A stretch of DNA of 38,220 nt, taken from JBCCGI01 sp039029355. GTDB lineage: Bacteria > Planctomycetota > UBA1135 > GCA-002686595. The notes under the pieces are model-generated. The model searched no databases, had not been told where the DNA came from, and saw nothing but the letters and a program-made list of their open reading frames with translations. Position numbers and translations under genes: made by a program. Positions within the stretch are counted from its first letter, which is position 1. Each line of letters starts with the position of its first letter. The stretch lies in the NCBI GenBank assembly GCA_039029355.1, contig JBCCGI010000081.1:1-38220 (forward strand), read 5' to 3'. This document shows, one piece after another, positions 6,109 to 14,358 of this stretch.

Positions 6109-9100
6109 ATGAAGCAGCTCGGTCCCGCAACCCGCGCCTGGTTCGAGGCGAGCTTCCGCGCGCCGACCGAGGTGCAGGAGCGCGGCTGGGCCGAGATTGC
6201 GGCGGGGCGGCACGCGCTGCTGGTCGCCCCGACCGGCTCGGGCAAGACGCTCGCGGCGTTCCTGCACGCGATCGACCGCATGCTGGCCCTGCCGCCGGAC
6301 GCGCCGCGCGGCGTGCGCTGCGTGTACGTGTCGCCGCTGAAGGCGCTCGTCGCGGACGTCGAGCGCAACCTGCGCGCGCCGCTCGCGGGGATCCGCGCCG
6401 CCGCCGGGCGTCGTGGCGAAGCGCTGCGCGACACGCGCGTCGACCTGCGCACCGGCGACACGCCGCAGAAGGAGCGCCAGCGTCAGACGCGCGACCCCGG
6501 CGAGATCCTGGTCACCACGCCCGAGTCGTTGTTCCTGATCCTGGGCTCGCGCCAGCGGCAGACGCTGGCGACGGTCACGACGGTGATCGTCGACGAGATC
6601 CACGCGCTGGCGCCGACCAAGCGCGGCGTGCACCTGGCGCTCTCGCTCGAACGCCTCGCCGCGCTGACCGGCGACGATCCGCAGCGCATCGGGCTGTCCG
6701 CAACCGTGCGCCCGCTCGACGACGTGGCGCGCTTCCTCGGCGGCGACCGGCCGGTCGAGATCGTCGACGCGTCGGGGCCGCCGAACATCGCGCTGTCGCT
6801 GCGCGTGCCGGTGCCGGACATGGAGAACGTGCCCCCGCCGCCGGAGAAGCGGCCGGAGGGCGGCTCGATCCTGGGGCAACTCGCGCGTGAGGAGCTCGCC
6901 GAGCGCAACCCCGGGGACCGCGAGCGCGGGCTGTGGCCGGCGATCTACCCGCAGCTGCTCGATGCGATCCGCTCGCACCGCTCGACGATCCTGTTCGTCA
7001 ACAGTCGCGGCCTGTGCGAGCGGCTGGTGCAGCGACTGAACGAGCTCGGCGAGGAGGAGCTCGTGCTCGCGCACCACGGCAGCGTGTCGCACGCGAAGCG
7101 CGCGGTGATCGAGGACGCGCTCAAGCGCGGCGAGGTGAAGGGCATCGTCGCGACCAGCTCGCTCGAGCTCGGCATCGACATGGGCGCGGTCGACCAGGTG
7201 CTGCTGGTCGAGTCTCCGGGCTCGGTCGCGCGCGGGCTGCAGCGCGTGGGGCGCGCCGGGCACAGCGTCGGCGAGACCAGCCGCGGCGTCGTGTTCCCGA
7301 AGTTCAAGGGCGACCTGCTCGAGGCCGCGGTGGTCGCGCAGCGGATGCTGGCGGGCGAGATCGAGGCGCTCTCCACGCCGTCGAACTGCCTCGACGTGCT
7401 GGCGCAGCAGCTGGTCGCGATGTGCTGCGACCGCGAGTCGTCACCCGAGGACCTGCACGCCGTCGTGCGGCGCGCGCGGCCGTACGGCGAGCTCTCCCGC
7501 AAGGCGTTGGAGTCGGTGCTCGACATGCTCTCGGGCCGCTATCCCAGCACCGAGCTCGCCGACCTGCGTCCGCGGCTGCGCTGGGACCGCGCGGCCGACG
7601 TGCTTTCGGCGCGCCCCGGCGCGGCGATGACCGCGCGCATGAACGCGGGCACCATCCCGGACCGCGGTGCCTACTCGGTCCACGTGGCCGGCGGGGCCGA
7701 GGGCGAGGTCGGCCAGCGCATCGGCGAGCTCGACGAGGAGATGGTGTTCGAGACGCGCGGCGGCGACACGTTTCTGCTAGGCGCGTCGACGTGGCGCGTC
7801 GAGTCGATCGACGCCAACCGCGTTCTGGTCTCGCCCGCGCCCGGCGAACCGGGGCGGTTGCCCTTCTGGCGCGGCGACGGGCCGGGGAGGCCGATCGAGC
7901 TCGGGCGCGCGATCGGCGCCTTCGTGCGCGAGCACGGCCACGGCGGGCGCGAGCACGTCGCCGCCGGCCTGCGCGCCGCGCTGCCGCTCGACGAAAACGC
8001 GTCGATCAACCTCGCCGACTACCTGGTCGACCAGCGCGAGCACTGCGGCGCGCTGCCGACCGACCGCGCGATCACCGTCGAGCGCTTCCGCGACGAGCTG
8101 GGCGATTGGCGCGTGTGCATCCTGACGCCCTTCGGCACGCGTGTGCACGCGCCGTGGGCGATGGTGCTCGAGCGGAGCCTGTCCGACCGCGCCGATGTCG
8201 AGCTGTCGTTGATGTACTGCGACGACGGCATCGTCATGCGCTTCGCCGACACCGAGGAGCAGCCGGCTACAGCCGAGCTCTTTCCGGACCCCGAGGACCT
8301 CGAAGAGCTCCTGACCGACCAGCTGGGCGGGACCTCGCTCTTCGCGTCGCTCTTCCGCGAGAACGCGGTGCGCTCGCTGCTCGTCACCCGCCGGCGCCCC
8401 GACCAGCGCAGCCCGCTGTGGGCGCAGCGGCGCAAGGCGCGCGAGCTGCTGGGCGTCGTGCGCAAGTACCCGAGCTTCCCGATCGTGCTCGAGACCTATC
8501 GCCAGGCGATGAACGATGTGTTCGACCTGGCGGGGTTGCGCGCGGTGTTGCGCGGCGTGCGCGAGCGGTCGCTGCGCGTGGACGACGTCGAGACGGCACG
8601 GCCCTCGCCGTTCGCGCGCTCGGTCGTCTTCGCGTACGTCGCGGCCTACCTCTACGACGGCGACTCGCCCGTGGCCGAGCGCAAGGCTCAGGCGTTGACG
8701 CTCGACCGCGAGATGCTGCGCGAGCTGCTGGGCCAGGCCGAGCTGCGCGAGCTGCTCGACGGCGACGTCATCGACAGCCTCGAAGCCGAGCTCGCCGGTC
8801 TGGCCCCGGAGCGCCGCGCCCGCGACCGCGACGAGCTGGCCGACCTGCTGCGCCGCGTCGGCGACCTGACCGAGGACGAGGCGGCCGCGCGCGCGACCGA
8901 CCCGCAGCGGGTCGCGGCCTGGCTCGCCGAGCTCGAGGCCGAGCGCCGCGCCGTGCGCGTTTCGTTGGCGGGCGACGAGCGCTGGATCGCCGCCGAGGAG
9001 GCCGGCGTGTTCCGCGACGCGTTCGGCTGCACGCCGCCGAGCGGTCTGCCCAGCGACTTTCTCGACGGCGGCGAGCGGCCGTTCGAGGCGGTGCTGCGAC

Positions 9101-10605
9101 GCTTCGCGCGTACCCGCGGGCCGTTCCACGCCCGCGACTTCGCCCGGCGCTACGGGCTGGTGCCCGCGCAGGTCGAGCCGGCGCTGCGGGCGCTCGAAGC
9201 GGAGGGCGTGTTGACGCTGGGCGAGCTGCGTCCGGGCGGCACCGAGTTGGAGTGGTGCGACTCCGAGGTGCTGCGCCGCATCAAGCGGCGCACGCTCGCG
9301 CGGCTGCGCGACGAGGTGGCGCCGGTCGACGCACCGACCTTCGCGCGCTTCCTGCAGCGTTGGCAGGGCGTGGCGCCGGCGGGAAGCGACAGCCGTGGAC
9401 CGACGGGTGAGCGCCTCGAGGAGGTGCTCGCGCAGCTCGAGGGTCTGCCGATGAGCTGGAGCGAGCTCTCCCAGGGACTCCTGCCGGCGCGCGTGCCGGG
9501 CTTCCGCCTCGACGAGCTCGACCTGATGGCCGCGCAGGGGCGCGTGGTGTGGCTCGGGCGCGGCGCGCTGGGGCCGTCGGACGGACGCATCGCGCTCTTC
9601 CGGCGCGAGCGCGTCGACGACCTGGTGGGCTCTCTCGGCGACTACGAGCCGCCCACCGAGCTGCACGCCGCGCTCCTCGATCAACTCGAGCGGGGGGGCG
9701 CGAGCTTCCTGACGCAGCTCGAGTCGGCGGTGCTCGCGCACGGCGGTATCGAGCGGGGCGAGCTCGAAGCCGCGCTGTGGGATCTCGTCTGGGCCGGCCG
9801 GGTGACGAACGACACGTTCCAGCCGCTGCGCACGATCGGCGGGGCGCGCCCGCGCGGCGGCGGGCGGAGGTCGCGCGTGCGGGCCACGCTCGCGGGCGGC
9901 CGCTGGTCGCTCGTCTCCAGCCTGCTGGCGCGCGGCGTCTCCGACACCGAGCGCTCCCTGGCGCGCGTGCAGTCGCTGCTAGAGCGCTACGGCGTTGTCA
10001 GCCGCGAGGCCGCGGTCGCCGAGGAGATCCCCGGCGGCTGGGGCCCGCTCTACCGCGTGCTGCGCACGATGGAGGAGTCGGGCCGCGTGCGCCGCGGCTA
10101 CTTCGTCGAGGGGCTGTCGGGCGCGCAGTTCGCCTCGCCGGGCGCCGCCGACCGGCTGCGCGCCGAGCGGCTCGATCCCGATGCGCGGCGCGAGCCCGTC
10201 ACGGTGTCGCTCGCGGCGACCGACCCGGCCAACCCGTGGGGCAGCCTGCTCGCTTGGCCCGAGCGCAAGGACGAGGCGCCGGCGCCGCGCCGCGCACGCG
10301 GCGCACGCGTGGTGCTGTGCGACGGGCGCGCGGTGCTCTTCGCGCCTCCCGGCGGCCGCAAGCTGACGACCTTCGGCGACGCGGACGACGTCGAGCGCGC
10401 GCTGCTCGTCCTGGCCGAGAACCCGCGTGCGCTGGGGCGGCGCTGGTTGGTCGTCGGCTCGATCGACGGCGTCGACGCACTGCACAGCGAGCACGCGCGT
10501 GCGCTCGAGCGTTCGGGCTACGTGCGCGAGCCGAAGGGCTACGCCGCCGATCCCCAGGCGCTGCGCCGCGCCAAGGAGCGCAAGGCCGAGGAACGCCGTG
10601 CCTGA
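6109..10605 (+). CDS. lhr: Full-length Lhr-type DEAD/DEAH-box helicase
   Basis: A 1498-residue superfamily 2 helicase, close to the usual length of long Lhr proteins. The Q-like region and Walker A (APTGSGKT, Lys46) are followed by the DEIH box (residues 162-165), GLSATVRP (motif III), and the second RecA domain with SSLELGIDMGAVDQVLLVESPGSVARGLQRVGRAGH (motifs V-VI). The remaining roughly 1000 residues are the winged-helix and Lhr-specific C-terminal domains, including the region around GVFRDAFGCTPPSGLP. Lhr translocates on single-stranded DNA and unwinds RNA:DNA hybrids; it is linked to DNA repair. The 3' end overlaps the Nei-type glycosylase gene by 8 bp, so the two are probably co-translated. 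An in-frame extension upstream of 6097 is inside the TAXI gene and is not used. Confidence 0.95.
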   Translation: MKQLGPATRAWFEASFRAPTEVQERGWAEIAAGRHALLVAPTGSGKTLAAFLHAIDRMLALPPDAPRGVRCVYVSPLKALVADVERNLRAPLAGIRAAAGRRGEALRDTRVDLRTGDTPQKERQRQTRDPGEILVTTPESLFLILGSRQRQTLATVTTVIVDEIHALAPTKRGVHLALSLERLAALTGDDPQRIGLSATVRPLDDVARFLGGDRPVEIVDASGPPNIALSLRVPVPDMENVPPPPEKRPEGGSILGQLAREELAERNPGDRERGLWPAIYPQLLDAIRSHRSTILFVNSRGLCERLVQRLNELGEEELVLAHHGSVSHAKRAVIEDALKRGEVKGIVATSSLELGIDMGAVDQVLLVESPGSVARGLQRVGRAGHSVGETSRGVVFPKFKGDLLEAAVVAQRMLAGEIEALSTPSNCLDVLAQQLVAMCCDRESSPEDLHAVVRRARPYGELSRKALESVLDMLSGRYPSTELADLRPRLRWDRAADVLSARPGAAMTARMNAGTIPDRGAYSVHVAGGAEGEVGQRIGELDEEMVFETRGGDTFLLGASTWRVESIDANRVLVSPAPGEPGRLPFWRGDGPGRPIELGRAIGAFVREHGHGGREHVAAGLRAALPLDENASINLADYLVDQREHCGALPTDRAITVERFRDELGDWRVCILTPFGTRVHAPWAMVLERSLSDRADVELSLMYCDDGIVMRFADTEEQPATAELFPDPEDLEELLTDQLGGTSLFASLFRENAVRSLLVTRRRPDQRSPLWAQRRKARELLGVVRKYPSFPIVLETYRQAMNDVFDLAGLRAVLRGVRERSLRVDDVETARPSPFARSVVFAYVAAYLYDGDSPVAERKAQALTLDREMLRELLGQAELRELLDGDVIDSLEAELAGLAPERRARDRDELADLLRRVGDLTEDEAAARATDPQRVAAWLAELEAERRAVRVSLAGDERWIAAEEAGVFRDAFGCTPPSGLPSDFLDGGERPFEAVLRRFARTRGPFHARDFARRYGLVPAQVEPALRALEAEGVLTLGELRPGGTELEWCDSEVLRRIKRRTLARLRDEVAPVDAPTFARFLQRWQGVAPAGSDSRGPTGERLEEVLAQLEGLPMSWSELSQGLLPARVPGFRLDELDLMAAQGRVVWLGRGALGPSDGRIALFRRERVDDLVGSLGDYEPPTELHAALLDQLERGGASFLTQLESAVLAHGGIERGELEAALWDLVWAGRVTNDTFQPLRTIGGARPRGGGRRSRVRATLAGGRWSLVSSLLARGVSDTERSLARVQSLLERYGVVSREAAVAEEIPGGWGPLYRVLRTMEESGRVRRGYFVEGLSGAQFASPGAADRLRAERLDPDARREPVTVSLAATDPANPWGSLLAWPERKDEAPAPRRARGARVVLCDGRAVLFAPPGGRKLTTFGDADDVERALLVLAENPRALGRRWLVVGSIDGVDALHSEHARALERSGYVREPKGYAADPQALRRAKERKAEERRA

Positions 10606-11389
10606 GGGCGACACCATCCACAAGATCGCCAACGCGATCGCGCCGCTGCTCGAGGGGCGGCGGCTGGAGCGCTTCGAGCTGGGCGCCGACCGCACGCTCG
10701 ACCTCGCGGGCCGCCGCGTCGACCGCGTCGAGGCGCGCGGCAAGCACCTCTTGGTCACGGTCGAGGGCGACCTGATCCTCCGGACGCATCTGGGGATGAA
10801 CGGCTCCTGGCATCGCTACGCGGTCCGCGAGCCGTGGAAGCGCCCCGCCCGCCAGGCGTCGCTCGTCCTCGGCACCGGCGCCGACGTGTTCGTGTGCTTC
10901 AACGCGAAGGAGTCCGAGTGCCTCCGCGCCCGCACCGGCCGGGCGGCCGACTTCGATCGGCGCCTGGGGCCCGACTTGGTCGCGGACGAAGAGCCCGACC
11001 TCGAGGCGCTCGCCGGTCGCGCGCGGCGGCTGCTGGCGGCCGACGCCCCGCTCGCCGACGTGCTGCTGCACCAGGGCGTCGCCTGCGGGATCGGTAACGT
11101 CTACAAGTCCGAGGTGCTGTTCCTGCACCGCCTGCACCCGCGGCGGCGGCTCGACTCGGTCGACGACGGAACCCTGCGCGAGGTGTACGCGACGGCGCGC
11201 CGGCTGCTGCGCCAGAACCTCGGCGGAGGCGCGCGCGTCACCCGTCCGGCCGGCGACGGCGCCGGCGACCTGTGGGCCTACGGCCGCGCGGGGCGCGGGT
11301 GCTTCCGCTGCGAGCGGCCGATCGCGAGCGAGGTCCTCGGCTCCGGCCGCCGGGTCACCTACTGGTGCCCCGGCTGCCAGGCCGGCTAG
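10598..11389 (+). CDS. nei: Nei-type (endonuclease VIII family) DNA glycosylase/AP lyase
   Basis: A 263-residue Fpg/Nei-family protein. It starts with GTG and reads PEGDT directly after the initiator, so Pro2 is the catalytic N-terminal amine and Glu3 the general acid. PEGDT is typical of Nei rather than Fpg (PELPE). A helix-two-turn-helix region includes HQGVACGIGNVYKSEVLF. The C-terminal zinc finger has Cys235, Cys238, Cys257 and Cys260. It removes oxidised pyrimidines in base excision repair. The GTG start is fixed by the need for the PEGDT N-terminus. The 8-bp overlap with lhr implies translational coupling; lhr and nei are also adjacent in Mycobacterium tuberculosis (Rv3296/Rv3297). Confidence 0.94.
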   Translation: MPEGDTIHKIANAIAPLLEGRRLERFELGADRTLDLAGRRVDRVEARGKHLLVTVEGDLILRTHLGMNGSWHRYAVREPWKRPARQASLVLGTGADVFVCFNAKESECLRARTGRAADFDRRLGPDLVADEEPDLEALAGRARRLLAADAPLADVLLHQGVACGIGNVYKSEVLFLHRLHPRRRLDSVDDGTLREVYATARRLLRQNLGGGARVTRPAGDGAGDLWAYGRAGRGCFRCERPIASEVLGSGRRVTYWCPGCQAG

Positions 11390-11994
11390 CCCGAGAAGCG
11401 GTTGCGGATCATCACCTCTTCGATCGGCAGCTGACCCGGCTTCGGCCACGGGTCCTTGGTGCGCTTGCCGACCGCGACCATCGGGCCGATGCAGTGGTCG
11501 GAGGGGAGCTGGATCAGCTCGGCCACGGCCTCGTGGTCGAAGCCGATCATCGGGCAGGAGTCGTATCCCATCCCGCGCGCGGCCAGCATGATCGTCTGCA
11601 TCGCCATGCCGATCGACCGCTGCGCCTCGTCGCGCTGCAGCTGCTCGCGCCCCTCGTGGAACGGACCCATCCAGTTGACGAGGATCTCGGCCACCTCGGT
11701 GGGGGCGTGCCGCCAGTAGCGCTGCGGCTCCTTGTTCCACGCGTCGACGTCGGCCGTCATGACGATGAGGAGCGACGCGTCGGTGATCTGTGCCTGGTCG
11801 TTGCCGGCCTCGCGGATCTGGCGCCGCAGCTTGGAGCTGCGCACCACGACGAAGCGCCAGTGCTGGATGTTGAACGAGGTCGGCGCCTGCATCGCCGCCT
11901 CGATCAGGCGCTGGGCCTCCGCGTCGCTCATCTCGTGGTTCGGGTCGAAGTGCTTAACGGCGCGGCGGGTCTCGATGGCTTCGAAGATATCCAT
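11386..11994 (-). CDS. Nitroreductase-family FMN oxidoreductase
   Basis: A 202-residue protein of the NfsB/NADH oxidase-like nitroreductase family. The N-terminus has the family FMN-phosphate-binding segment ETRRAVKHFDP (Arg10, Arg11), then QAPTSFNIQHWRFVVV (about 36-51). Further on, MAMQTIMLAARGMGYDSCPMIGFD and the C-terminal VAVGKR segment match the family. It should be a dimeric NAD(P)H-dependent flavoenzyme reducing quinones, nitro compounds or other electrophiles; the physiological substrate is not evident. The gene converges on nei and the two stop codons overlap by 4 bp. No Shine-Dalgarno is seen before the ATG. Confidence 0.92.
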   Translation of the reverse strand: MDIFEAIETRRAVKHFDPNHEMSDAEAQRLIEAAMQAPTSFNIQHWRFVVVRSSKLRRQIREAGNDQAQITDASLLIVMTADVDAWNKEPQRYWRHAPTEVAEILVNWMGPFHEGREQLQRDEAQRSIGMAMQTIMLAARGMGYDSCPMIGFDHEAVAELIQLPSDHCIGPMVAVGKRTKDPWPKPGQLPIEEVMIRNRFSG

Positions 11995-12096
11995 AGGTGC
12001 GAGTTCGGGGCGCGGGGAGGATCGGATGCCGTGCGGATGTTCTCACGGGAGCCCGGCGCGCGCCAAGCGGCCATTCAGTCGCGGCGGCGATTTCTC

Positions 12097-12102
12097 TAGG
12101 AT
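12097..12102 (+). promoter_or_regulatory. Predicted -10 hexamer TAGGAT of the glycosyltransferase gene
   Basis: TAGGAT ends 9 nt before the ATG at 12112 and no ribosome-binding site lies between. It fits the leaderless pattern seen at the MarR gene, lhr, the ECF gene at 33549 and pgeF. No convincing -35 hexamer was found. Confidence 0.35.
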
Positions 12103-12111
12103 CCGGCGGCG

Positions 12112-13305
12112 ATGCGTCTGCTCGTCTTTACCACCCTCTTTCCGCGACCCCAGGCGCCGCAGCACGGCGTGTTCGTCTGGGAGCGCATTCGGTGGTGGCG
12201 CAGCGAGACGGGCGGCGACGCGGTGGTCGTCGCGCCGGTCCCCTGGGTGCCGCGGGCGCTCGCGCGCGGCTCCTATGCCGACCTGGGCGACGTGCCGGCC
12301 GAGGAGGAGCGCGAGGGCGTGCGGGTGCTCCACCCGCGCTACGCGCTCCTGCCGAAGGTGGGGATGAGCAGCGCGCCGTGGACGATGGCGCGGGCCGGGC
12401 TGCGGGCCGTGCGCTCGCTGCTGGATGCGGGCGAGCGCTTCGACGTGCTCGACGCGCACTACCTCTATCCCGACGCCGTCGCGGGGGCGCGGATCGCGGA
12501 GCGGGTCGGGTTGCCCCTGGTGGCCACCGCTCGTGGCACCGACCTCAGCCTGATCCCCGACTACGCCATCCCGCGCCGCTGGCTGCGGTGGATGCTGGGC
12601 CGCGCGGGCGCGCTGATCTGCGTCTCCGAGGCGCTGCGCCAGGCCGCATTGCCGCTCTGCGAGGGCCGGCTGGACCCCGAGGTCATCCGCAACGGCGTCG
12701 ATCTCACCAAGTTCCGCCGCGTTCCGCGCGCCGAAGCCCGCGCGGCGCTGGGCTGGGAGACCGACGAGCGCCTCCTGGTGTCGGTCGGGCACCTGATCGA
12801 GCGCAAGGGGCACCACCACCTGATCGCGGCGCTCCCGCGGCTCGCGCTGGACGTCCGCGTGAAGATCGTTGGCACCGGGCCCCTGGAGGCCGAGCTCCGC
12901 CGCCAGGCCGCCGAGGCCGGCGTCGCGGACCGCGTCGATCTTGTGGGCCGGCTCGACCACGAGGCGCTGCACCGCGCCTACTCCGCCGCCGACCTGGCCG
13001 TGCTGCTGTCGTCGCGCGAGGGCCTGCCGAACGTCGCGCTCGAGTCGCTCGCGTGCGGCACACCGATGCTGGCCACGCGCATCTGGGGCACGCCGGAGCT
13101 CATCAACACGCCCGCGGTCGGCCGCCTGGTCGACGACACTTCGCCCGCGTCGATCGCGGGCGAGGCCGAGGCGATGCTCGCCTCGACGTGGGACCACGAG
13201 GCGATCCGCGCGCACGTCGAGCCGTACTCCTGGATCCGCACGGCCCAGCGGATGACCGAGGTCTTCGAGCGCGTGCTCGCGGCGCGTTCGACCGGCGGGG
13301 CGTGA
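12112..13305 (+). CDS. GT4-type glycosyltransferase
   Basis: A 397-residue GT-B fold glycosyltransferase. The N-terminal domain starts MRLLVFTTLFPRPQAPQHGVFV, a typical acceptor-side sequence for this family. The linker region reads VIRNGVDLTKF, followed by VSVGHLIERKGHHHLIAAL. The donor-binding domain contains the E-x7-E motif with Glu303 and Glu311 (SSREGLPNVALESLACGTP). It likely transfers a sugar from a nucleotide-sugar donor to a cell-surface glycan or lipid. No other polysaccharide genes flank it, so the acceptor cannot be named. It lies 37 bp before a small membrane-protein gene in the same orientation. Confidence 0.93.
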   Translation: MRLLVFTTLFPRPQAPQHGVFVWERIRWWRSETGGDAVVVAPVPWVPRALARGSYADLGDVPAEEEREGVRVLHPRYALLPKVGMSSAPWTMARAGLRAVRSLLDAGERFDVLDAHYLYPDAVAGARIAERVGLPLVATARGTDLSLIPDYAIPRRWLRWMLGRAGALICVSEALRQAALPLCEGRLDPEVIRNGVDLTKFRRVPRAEARAALGWETDERLLVSVGHLIERKGHHHLIAALPRLALDVRVKIVGTGPLEAELRRQAAEAGVADRVDLVGRLDHEALHRAYSAADLAVLLSSREGLPNVALESLACGTPMLATRIWGTPELINTPAVGRLVDDTSPASIAGEAEAMLASTWDHEAIRAHVEPYSWIRTAQRMTEVFERVLAARSTGGA

Positions 13306-13342
13306 ATCCACCCGCCCCGGGGGATCGAATCCGGGGCAGCCG

Positions 13343-13762
13343 ATGAGCGCTCTCGCCGTCCACGTCGCCGCCACCTGGGCCCTGGTGGGGCTGATCTGGG
13401 TCGTGCAGCTGGTGATCTACCCCTCCTTCGCGTTCCTGGGGTCGCCCGAGCTGCCGGCCTTCCACGATGCCCACTGCCGGCGAATCACGTGGATCGTGGC
13501 GCCGCTGATGGGGGTCGAGCTCCTGTCCGCGGTGGTGCTGCTCGCCGAGCCCCCCGAGGGCGCGTCGGCGGCCGTGATGTGGGCCGGGGCAGCGCTGATC
13601 GCGGTCAACTGGGCCTGCACCGGGCTGGTGTCCGTGCCGCTGCACGCTCGGCTGGTCAGCCGGCAGCGGCCGGAGGTCCAGGCGCGGCTGGTCGTCACGA
13701 ACTGGGTGCGGACGGCGTCCTGGAGCCTGCGGGGCGTGCTGGTGGCCCTCCTGCTTCCCTGA
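13343..13762 (+). CDS. Small four-helix membrane protein, conserved hypothetical
   Basis: A 139-residue protein with about four predicted membrane helices: residues 5-27, 48-68, 76-98 and near the C-terminus 121-138. Charged or polar loops between them include FHDAHCRRITWIV and PLHARLVSRQRPEVQARLV. I recognise the general pattern of a small conserved integral membrane protein but no named family or function. It follows the glycosyltransferase by 37 bp and precedes the probable selenoprotein by 56 bp, all on the same strand, so the four genes may form one transcript. Confidence 0.75.
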   Translation: MSALAVHVAATWALVGLIWVVQLVIYPSFAFLGSPELPAFHDAHCRRITWIVAPLMGVELLSAVVLLAEPPEGASAAVMWAGAALIAVNWACTGLVSVPLHARLVSRQRPEVQARLVVTNWVRTASWSLRGVLVALLLP

Positions 13763-13818
13763 GGTTCCGCGGGCGCGATCCGAGCATCCGGGGGCTCGGC
13801 CGTGTCGAATAGGAAGGC

Positions 13819-14358
13819 ATGAGCCATGCCACCATCCGTTCGCTGCCCGCCGGCCTCCTGAGCCAGCCGGTCCGCGGCCGCAACCTGCGCGGTACCACCC
13901 TCGGCGAGAACCTCGCTGACGGGCCCCACCTGGTTGCCTTCCTGCGGCACTTCGGCTGAACCTTCTGCCGGCGCGACGTCGAGGAGCTGCGCGACCGTGC
14001 GCACGGGGGCCAAATCCCGCCCGTGCTCATCGTGCACATGGGCTCTCCCGAGGAGGGGGAGCGCTTCTTCGCCGAGCGCTGGCCGGAGGCGCGTGCCGTC
14101 TCCGACGAAGCCAAGACCCTCTACGCGGCCTTCGGGCTCGCGCGCGGGACGCTCGGGCAGTTGCTCGGCCCGCGGGCCTTCGCGGCCGGCGTGAAGGCCT
14201 TCTTCGGCGGCCACGGGATCGGCCGGCCGGTCGGCGATCCGCTGATGATGTCCGGCTGGTTCGTCGTGCGGGACGGCGGCGTGGTTTGGGAGCACGTCCA
14301 CGAGCACGCCGGTGACGGCGCGCGCTTCGAAGAGCTTGCGGGGCTGGTGGGCGGATGA
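13819..14358 (+). CDS. Probable selenoprotein: AhpC/TSA-like redoxin with in-frame UGA (U-x-x-C)
   Basis: Reading from the ATG at 13819, the frame is interrupted only by TGA at 13957-13959 (codon 47) and continues to TGA at 14356-14358, giving 179 residues if UGA is read as selenocysteine. The UGA sits in a segment LVAFLRHFG-U-TFC-RRDVEEL. Homologous thioredoxin-fold AhpC/TSA_2-type proteins have Cys at this position (Gly-Cys-x-Phe-Cys), so UGA replaces the peroxidatic or redox Cys, with Cys50 as partner. Downstream family sequence is intact: VLIVHMGSPEEGERFF, LYAAFGLARGTLGQLLGP, GGHGIGRPVGDPLMMSGWFVVRDG. A Shine-Dalgarno-like AGGAAGG sits close to the ATG. The stop overlaps the next start as ATGA, supporting translation through the UGA. 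Alternatives are a nonsense mutation or a TGC-to-TGA sequencing error. Its role would be reduction of peroxides or disulfides. Confidence 0.8.
13957..13986 (+). other. Candidate bacterial SECIS hairpin starting at the in-frame UGA
   Basis: By hand folding, 13962-13965 pairs with 13983-13986 and 13969-13973 pairs with 13977-13981 (including one G-U), with a small internal loop and apical loop CGA at 13974-13976. Opening the last pair gives a 5-nt loop starting with G. Bacterial SECIS elements lie immediately after the UGA and inside the coding sequence, as this does. The loop is about 14 nt from the UGA, at the short end of the usual range. In DNA this G+C-rich, hairpins occur by chance, so this is only a candidate. 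Confidence 0.35.

Noticed and set aside
4764..6461. Long minus-strand frame (565 codons) opposite the TAXI and lhr genes
   Set aside because: Runs antisense across two clear genes and has only low-complexity, Arg-rich sequence.
13296..13319. Hairpin (CGGGGCG/CGCCCCG) at the end of the glycosyltransferase gene as a terminator
   Set aside because: There is no T-run after the stem, and the next gene on the same strand starts 24 bp later.
13957..13959. Reading the TGA in the redoxin gene as a nonsense mutation (pseudogene)
   Set aside because: It replaces precisely the redox Cys codon while the rest of the gene is intact and coupled to the next gene; selenocysteine is the simpler reading, though not proven.
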